Origin: Parvularculaceae bacterium
GTDB lineage: Bacteria; Pseudomonadota; Alphaproteobacteria; Caulobacterales; Parvularculaceae
DNA: 64,000 nt
Direction: 5' to 3'
Assembly: GCA_021776475.1 (NCBI GenBank)
Contig: JAJFFV010000006.1
Location: 372,001-436,000 of the forward strand
Shown here: piece after piece, positions 57,357 through 64,000 of the stretch
How the letters are laid out: each line of letters opens with the position of its first letter
How positions within the stretch are numbered: position 1 is the stretch's first letter
Position numbers and translations under genes: made by a program
The notes under the pieces: generated by a model
Database searches by the model: none
Told to the model about the DNA's origin: nothing
Seen by the model: only the letters and a program-made list of their open reading frames with translations

Positions 57357-58712
57357 ATGGAACCCCTGACCCTTTTGCCGCCTGTCGTCGCTATAGCCAT
57401 CGCGATCGTCGCCCGCAATGTCTATGCCGCGCTCATTGTGGCTATCGTTCTGTCGGAGACAATTATTGCGGGATTTAATCCCGGCCTCGGGGCACTCGGC
57501 GCAATTGATCAGACGGTTGCAGTCTTTGAACGAGCTGGCAACACCCGCATTTTATTGTTCTGCCTGCTGATCGGGGCGCTCATAGCTTTCATGCGCGACA
57601 GTGGTGGTGTTGCCGCAATGGCACGAGGCCTGATCAACAGCGGTTTTGCGAAAACCCGGCGCCGAGCGGAGCTCGCAGTTGCAGCAACGGGTTCCGCGAT
57701 TTTCGTGGAAACAAATGTCAGCCTGCTGAGCTCGGGTGTCCTTGGGCGACCTCTTTATGATGCCCACGGCCTTAGCCGGGAGCGGCTCGCCTATATTATC
57801 GATTCCACCAGCGCGCCGATCAGTGTTATTTTACTCATTAACGGCTGGGGCGCTTACGCGCTAACCTTGGTCGAGCCTTACGGGTTTGAGAATGCGGCAA
57901 GCGTTGTTATCGGCTCGGTCCCATGGAATTTTTATGCCCTGCTGACCCTTGCGATCGTCTTCTTCACCGCGTTCAGCGGCAAAGTCTTTGGCCCGATGCG
58001 GATGGCGGACAAACGCGTGAACGCCGATACAGCCGAAGAGGGGGCGGCACCGTCAAAAGCAATTTATATGTGGTTGCCGCTTCTGGTGATGGTCGGCGGC
58101 GCGCTTGTTTTCATGTTCTGGACTGGAAAAGGCAACATAATTGAAGGATCAGGCTCGCAGTCCATCCTGTGGTCTATAGCGCTCGCGGTGGCGGTTGCCG
58201 CCGTATTGCTCCGTATCGATCATGTATTCACCTCTGACCAGTTGCAAAACAAAGCATTCCAGGGAATAGGCGAAATGGTGCCGATGGTTACGGTGTTGCT
58301 GTTGTCGATTGCGCTAGGCGCTTCATTGCGGGAGTTGGGCACGGGCGATTATGTCGCTGCCATGGCCGCCGGAACCTTGCCGCCGATGACGGTGCCGGCG
58401 ATCTTGTTTATAGCTGCCGGGCTGACCAGTTTTATGACGGGCACTAGCTGGGGGACCTATGGCATCCTTGTGCCGATCGCTATACCGTTGGCGCAAGCCC
58501 TTGGCATACCACCGTCATTGGCACTGGCGGCTGTTCTTGGCGGCGGCGTCTTCGGTGATCATTGCTCGCCGATTTCAGACACGACGCTGATTGCCAGCGT
58601 TGCGGCGGGCTCAGATCATTTGTCCCATGTACGCACCCAATTGCCGTATGCTCTCATGGCAGCAGCTCTTGCAGGTGCAATGTATCTCGCGGCTGGTGCG
58701 CTCGCGATATAG
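57357..58712 (+). CDS. NhaC-family Na+/H+ antiporter
   Basis: 451 residues, about eleven transmembrane segments. The signature 'GGGVFGDHCSPISDTTLIAS' near the C-terminus identifies the NhaC/arginine-ornithine-antiporter superfamily. 'GSAIFVETNVSLL' and 'TSFMTGTSWGTYGILVPIAIPLA' (in parts) also match. It likely exchanges sodium for protons, useful in a saline habitat; an amino-acid exchanger role is possible. Start at ATG 57357 is reasonable. Confidence 0.88.
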   Translation: MEPLTLLPPVVAIAIAIVARNVYAALIVAIVLSETIIAGFNPGLGALGAIDQTVAVFERAGNTRILLFCLLIGALIAFMRDSGGVAAMARGLINSGFAKTRRRAELAVAATGSAIFVETNVSLLSSGVLGRPLYDAHGLSRERLAYIIDSTSAPISVILLINGWGAYALTLVEPYGFENAASVVIGSVPWNFYALLTLAIVFFTAFSGKVFGPMRMADKRVNADTAEEGAAPSKAIYMWLPLLVMVGGALVFMFWTGKGNIIEGSGSQSILWSIALAVAVAAVLLRIDHVFTSDQLQNKAFQGIGEMVPMVTVLLLSIALGASLRELGTGDYVAAMAAGTLPPMTVPAILFIAAGLTSFMTGTSWGTYGILVPIAIPLAQALGIPPSLALAAVLGGGVFGDHCSPISDTTLIASVAAGSDHLSHVRTQLPYALMAAALAGAMYLAAGALAI

Positions 58713-58862
58713 CCACTTGGCACCAGCTTGATGTTGACCGTTCTTGCTTTTGTGCCGGGTGTAATCCACGCTTTCTGGAACACCTACACGCGAGAAACCT
58801 GTGACGCGAAACTTGATCAGCATAACGCAGGTCTGCTAGTTCTCGCAGCACAAACAGCGGAA

Positions 58863-60239
58863 CTAAAACCTGCCGGCTGGTCCTGGGAACACGACCGGTG
58901 TCTCTGATCCATCAGTTGCAACAGCCGCGACACCGAAGAAATAATTGTCGATGACGATATTTTCAAACATGTATTCAGTAACATCTCCGACAAAGCGCGA
59001 ATGGGTCCATTGCGGTTCGGTTGTCAGCCGCCAGTAGACCCGGTAGCCGGCGAGATTGCCACCGGCGCCTTCAGTTCTCTCCCAGGTGAGGGTAGTGGAC
59101 GCAGAGACCGCGCCAGCCGCCTCGACATTGGCCGGGAAGGGCGGCGCACCGGCAATGCCGGCAAGCGTCACCATGTTCAGCGCTGTCAGTTTTGCCGCGT
59201 AGTCAGGATCGACCCCTTCCATCGTATCGCCATACTCGATACCATCCTCCGTCCGTAAATCCTGATGTTGCCGGTCGTAATGTTCATGGGTTTCCATGAT
59301 CCGTACACCCGGTATCCCGGCCTGATTGAACGGCCGGTGGTGGCCGCCGCGGCGATAGCGGTCGAGCCGGTAGACCATCATCACATCCAGATTTGTCAAA
59401 TACTGATCGGCCATCCGGTCGATGTAGCGGGCCAGGTTTCGGGAAGCGCTGTCAACCTCGCCGCCGGTGAACCGGCGGCTGCGGGCGTCTTCTTCTGTCT
59501 CCGTTGCTCGCGTGCCTTCTGAAAAGACCCGCGCCGTTGTGTTATCGATCACGCCATCAATCCCCGATATGTTGGAGATCATGTCGTTGTTAATGACGGC
59601 TTTGATCTCCCAGTCTTTTTCCAGCGCGTGCGCGGCGACTATTTTGCCACCGAATAGGCCCTGTTCTTCGCCCGCCAGACCCGCATAGATAATTGAGCCA
59701 GCGAATTTTCGCTTGGAAAGAATGCGCGCTGCTTCAATCGTTCCGGCCATACCGGAGGCGTTATCGTTGGCGCCAGGGCTGTCGTCGGTGCCGTTCATTG
59801 GGTCCGTGATCCGGCTGTCGATATCGCCCGACATCATGACGAAACGGTTCGGATCGAGCGTACCGCGCTGGATCGCCAGCACGCTGACGACTTCCGTGCG
59901 CTCTGGAATGCGGTTCTCGCCTTCAACGAAGTCCGACACGTAGATCACTTCTAGGCAACCGCCGCAGTCAGCGGAAATCCTGTTGAACTCATCGTAGATC
60001 CAACGCCGCGCCGCGCCGATACCGCTTGTCTCGCTTTGCGTATCTGACAATGTGTGCCGCGTGCCGAAATCAACCAGCATCTGAATATCTGCACCAATTC
60101 GTCCGGGCGAGGGCGCCTCAGCGATTTCGTACAGGGCCAGGACTTCGCCGGGCGGCGCGGCGTTTTCAGCAGCAGCGCTAGTATCCGCGGCACAGGCTGA
60201 AAGAGAAAGACAGGCGGCGGCTTTGTAGAGTTGTTTCAT
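58863..60239 (-). CDS. M28-family metallopeptidase lipoprotein with C-terminal fibronectin-like domain
   Basis: 458 residues. N-terminal lipobox L-S-A-C (Cys16) makes it a predicted lipoprotein. The M28 zinc site is partly standard: Asp159 in 'GANDNASG', Glu191/Glu192 in 'AGEEQGLFGG', Asp219 in 'NNDM' and a His in 'ETHEHYDRQ'. At the first ligand, however, the usual G-H-x-D reads Gly138-Asp139-Ile-Asp141, with Asp in place of His. A fibronectin-III-like domain ends the protein. It probably degrades peptides in the periplasm or outside the cell, if active. It follows the Nudix gene in a three-gene operon. Confidence 0.85.
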   Translation of the reverse strand: MKQLYKAAACLSLSACAADTSAAAENAAPPGEVLALYEIAEAPSPGRIGADIQMLVDFGTRHTLSDTQSETSGIGAARRWIYDEFNRISADCGGCLEVIYVSDFVEGENRIPERTEVVSVLAIQRGTLDPNRFVMMSGDIDSRITDPMNGTDDSPGANDNASGMAGTIEAARILSKRKFAGSIIYAGLAGEEQGLFGGKIVAAHALEKDWEIKAVINNDMISNISGIDGVIDNTTARVFSEGTRATETEEDARSRRFTGGEVDSASRNLARYIDRMADQYLTNLDVMMVYRLDRYRRGGHHRPFNQAGIPGVRIMETHEHYDRQHQDLRTEDGIEYGDTMEGVDPDYAAKLTALNMVTLAGIAGAPPFPANVEAAGAVSASTTLTWERTEGAGGNLAGYRVYWRLTTEPQWTHSRFVGDVTEYMFENIVIDNYFFGVAAVATDGSETPVVFPGPAGRF

Positions 60240-60300
60240 GGAGGAGACCCCTGATTTTTTGTGAGGCTAGCCTGTTCCGGCGCGAGGGCCAAGCGCGGCG

Positions 60301-61107
60301 TTATTTAAACGCCAGCGACAGGGGTTCGGCGGTTGTGCGATATCCGGCATTCCCCGGTATGCACAAATGTTTTCCATCGTTGCGTTGCTCGACCCATGGC
60401 TCGACACGGACCACGGAGGAATCGGCGGCGCTTCGTAACGCGGTCTCAACGTTTTCGTTTTCGCCGAGCAGTTCGAGATTGCATCTTGTTGGAAAAATGA
60501 TCGTCCACTTGCCGGCCCGTTGTTGTACCAGGGCATCGCCCGGTGCGACCCAGAGACTGTCGACTGCTTCGTGTCCGTCATGGATCGCCAGCTGGTCAGG
60601 CGGTGCCGCCGCTACAAAGAAGTGTGTATCAAACCGCTTCGGCGCGAATTGCGGTCCCACCCAATGCGCCAAATGTTCCAGGCGATCAACTGCCAATACA
60701 AGGTGTTCTTCTTTGAGGAACTCGTCGAGGTCGAGAGTTCCCTGGTCGAGCAACGGACGATACCGGGTTAACTCTGCAGCACGTGCGCCGCTGACCATTT
60801 CACGAGTGGTGTCGTCATAAGCAAGCAATAGGCCGCATTCCTCAAAACACTCACGTATGGCGGCGGCTAAAAACGACGAAAGACCGTCCGGCATGTTAGT
60901 GCCAGTCCGTATACGGTCGGCTGATACTGTGCTATCGCCAACTGTCACCTTGCCGCCCGGAAAAACCAGTGCGCCGGCAGCAAACTCGATTTCATGATGC
61001 CGTTTCACCATCATTACTTCGAGTGGATGATGCGGCATTGCCGGATTGTCCCGCAACAACAAAATCGTTGCGGCCGGGAAGAGCGGCTTGGTGGGTTTTT
61101 CGTTCAC
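60301..61107 (-). CDS. Nudix hydrolase, NUDT19/CoA-diphosphatase-like
   Basis: 268 residues. The Nudix box is split: 'FPGGKV' (49-54) and 'AAIRECFEECGLLL' (82-95; R85-E86, E89-E90) are separated by an insertion of about 28 residues, a feature of the NUDT19/RP2p group. 'LAHWVGPQFAPKRFDTHFF' is another mark of that group. It would cleave a nucleoside diphosphate-X compound, perhaps CoA derivatives. Located between the DUF1579-like and M28 genes. Confidence 0.85.
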   Translation of the reverse strand: MNEKPTKPLFPAATILLLRDNPAMPHHPLEVMMVKRHHEIEFAAGALVFPGGKVTVGDSTVSADRIRTGTNMPDGLSSFLAAAIRECFEECGLLLAYDDTTREMVSGARAAELTRYRPLLDQGTLDLDEFLKEEHLVLAVDRLEHLAHWVGPQFAPKRFDTHFFVAAAPPDQLAIHDGHEAVDSLWVAPGDALVQQRAGKWTIIFPTRCNLELLGENENVETALRSAADSSVVRVEPWVEQRNDGKHLCIPGNAGYRTTAEPLSLAFK

Positions 61108-61127
61108 GAGTGAATCCTGTCAGGCGA

Positions 61128-63021
<1,894 letters not shown>

Positions 63022-63393
63022 CGGTCAAGTCACCTTTTTGTCACCCTGAACAAGCAAATCTAGTGAGCACAGCATTCAAGGTCCACTGACCAGAACAACG
63101 ATTGAGTGGTATGGATAGAATTTGCGTTCGGTTGGGATGACGAACCACGAGATCAGTTGGGCACTCGAATAAAACGACCATTCGCAAAACTCAACCAACA
63201 GTGATATTATGGTTATAGGCGCTGTTCGCAGGCACTGGGCTACAGTTGAAGTAAATTCTGCAGACCAGGTCTTATATTCGCTTACCCAAGATAGCCTTCG
63301 AAGTCGACGCATCACCCATGGGGCGCCAATTACATCTACCCTAAAGATCCGTTAGGCGTAGATATAATTGTTTTCGAAAGCGCGAAATGGCAA
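63022..63393. other. Intergenic stretch near the window end
   Basis: 372 bases between two convergent genes (the aminotransferase and the truncated membrane-protein gene). Open frames here are short and unlike proteins I know. No clear hairpin was found. Confidence 0.4.
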
Positions 63394-64000
63394 TTACTCA
63401 AATCTATTTCTATCCCTGAAGGTCACGATCTGCAATTTGTCTTCGCCGACGTGATCGGCAATCGTTTTGTGTAGGGACATCTGGTTGAACCGCGCCCACT
63501 CATTGGCATGGAGGACGTTCAGGATTTCGGGCATCGCCTTGCCCATGATCATGGAATAGGCGACCGCCACAAACACGACACTGAAAACGCCGCTGCCGAT
63601 CAACAATGTGATGCTTGGTCCAATCGATGCCATCAACCACGTCAGCATCATCGCCGTCAGCGCAAACACCAGGCACAACGCAACGCCGCCGACGTTGTAC
63701 AGGGTCGTGTTGCGTCTGATTTGATAGATCTTGTTACGGACCAGCTTCTCACACAGGAAAAGCCGCATTCCGAACCAGTTATAGGCGAGGGTCCAGATAC
63801 CGGCTTCCTCTTTCAATTCGTCGGCCTGGTTCATCCGTTTGTTGCGCTCGACATTGAGCGCGCGGCGTTTCGCGACGAGGAAATTCTGGTTTACGCGAGA
63901 GAATTTACTGGTGATGTAATTATCAAGACCGAGCAAATTGCGCTGTTGGGTCACTTTGTACGGCCATTGATAGAGCAGCAAAAGCAACAAAAGACCACTA
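63394..64000 (-). CDS. C-terminal part of a membrane protein, cut by the window edge
   Basis: The frame is open to the right edge of the window, so the start is outside or at one of several TTG codons near 63990. About 200 residues are visible. A basic, helical part ('SKFSRVNQNFLVAKRRALNV') is followed by two or more hydrophobic segments ('VALCLVFALTAMMLTWLM', 'LLIGSGVFSVVFVAVAYSMI') and a polar end ('VGEDKLQIVTFRDRNRFE'). No family is recognised. Perhaps an ABC-like half or SLAC-type protein, but this is not supported. Confidence 0.55.
   Translation of the reverse strand, partial: SGLLLLLLLYQWPYKVTQQRNLLGLDNYITSKFSRVNQNFLVAKRRALNVERNKRMNQADELKEEAGIWTLAYNWFGMRLFLCEKLVRNKIYQIRRNTTLYNVGGVALCLVFALTAMMLTWLMASIGPSITLLIGSGVFSVVFVAVAYSMIMGKAMPEILNVLHANEWARFNQMSLHKTIADHVGEDKLQIVTFRDRNRFE

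Overview
The window is chromosomal DNA of an alphaproteobacterium, probably marine or aquatic. The evidence is the order mutL - ttcA - DUF3035/BamF-like lipoprotein - lspA - ileS - ribF - class IIA HAD protein, a CIRCE-controlled groESL, a MutL that carries its own endonuclease motif (usual where MutH is absent), a TonB-dependent receptor with the 'TATKREQTLQEVPISVSV' plug style, and a DUF1800/DUF1501 pair. Families such as Parvularculaceae, Hyphomonadaceae or Kordiimonadales would fit, but I cannot resolve the genus from sequence alone. No rRNA, tRNA, CRISPR array, prophage or intact insertion sequence was seen.

Layout. 0-11.4 kb: housekeeping genes on the minus strand (iodotyrosine-deiodinase-like flavoprotein, mutL, ttcA, BamF-like, lspA, ileS, two exported DUF3011 proteins, ribF, HAD). 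11.4-16 kb: gene-poor and decayed, with a TerB-like protein, an ABC ATPase of the osmolyte type beside a permease/binding-protein gene broken by an internal deletion, and a small exported protein. 16-23.2 kb: OmpA-like lipoprotein, groESL, an acidic periplasmic protein, rsmD, rluB, a CPBP membrane protease, tadA. 23.3-31 kb: acyl-CoA dehydrogenase, aminotransferase, APH-type kinase, a TetR regulator with a perfect palindromic operator driving a GST / thioesterase / broken alcohol dehydrogenase operon, a PhyH oxygenase and msrA. 31.6-40.4 kb: GST, trhO, purD, a TonB-like anchored protein, cupin, xseA, DUF1501/DUF1800. 40.9-55.4 kb: an amino-acid catabolism block with the full five-step histidine route (hutH, hutU, hutI, hutF; divergent hutG), then cystathionine beta-synthase, a cystathionine gamma-lyase/synthase, a stand-alone RAM-domain protein, kynureninase and tryptophan dioxygenase, facing a large TonB-dependent receptor. 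56-64 kb: small membrane protein, VOC protein, NhaC-type antiporter, a three-gene operon (lipocalin-like/DUF1579-like, Nudix, M28 peptidase), an aspartate-type aminotransferase and a truncated membrane protein.

How the parts work together. The hut genes convert histidine to glutamate, ammonia and formate. The kyn pair would turn tryptophan into anthranilate and alanine if a formylkynurenine hydrolase is supplied from elsewhere; none is visible here. The transsulfuration pair links homocysteine to cysteine. Many genes are coupled by 1-4 nt stop/start overlaps (mutL/IYD-like, HAD/ribF, purD/trhO/GST, cupin/xseA, GST/thioesterase, kynU/kynA).

The most notable points are the deiodinase-like protein with its complete substrate-binding triad, the broken osmolyte transporter, the TetR palindrome with its decaying target operon, the split acyl-CoA dehydrogenase/kinase pair, the RAM-only protein in the kynurenine cluster, and an M28 peptidase with Asp where the first zinc-binding His is expected. 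I do not see a clearly new multi-gene system; these are leads of moderate strength.
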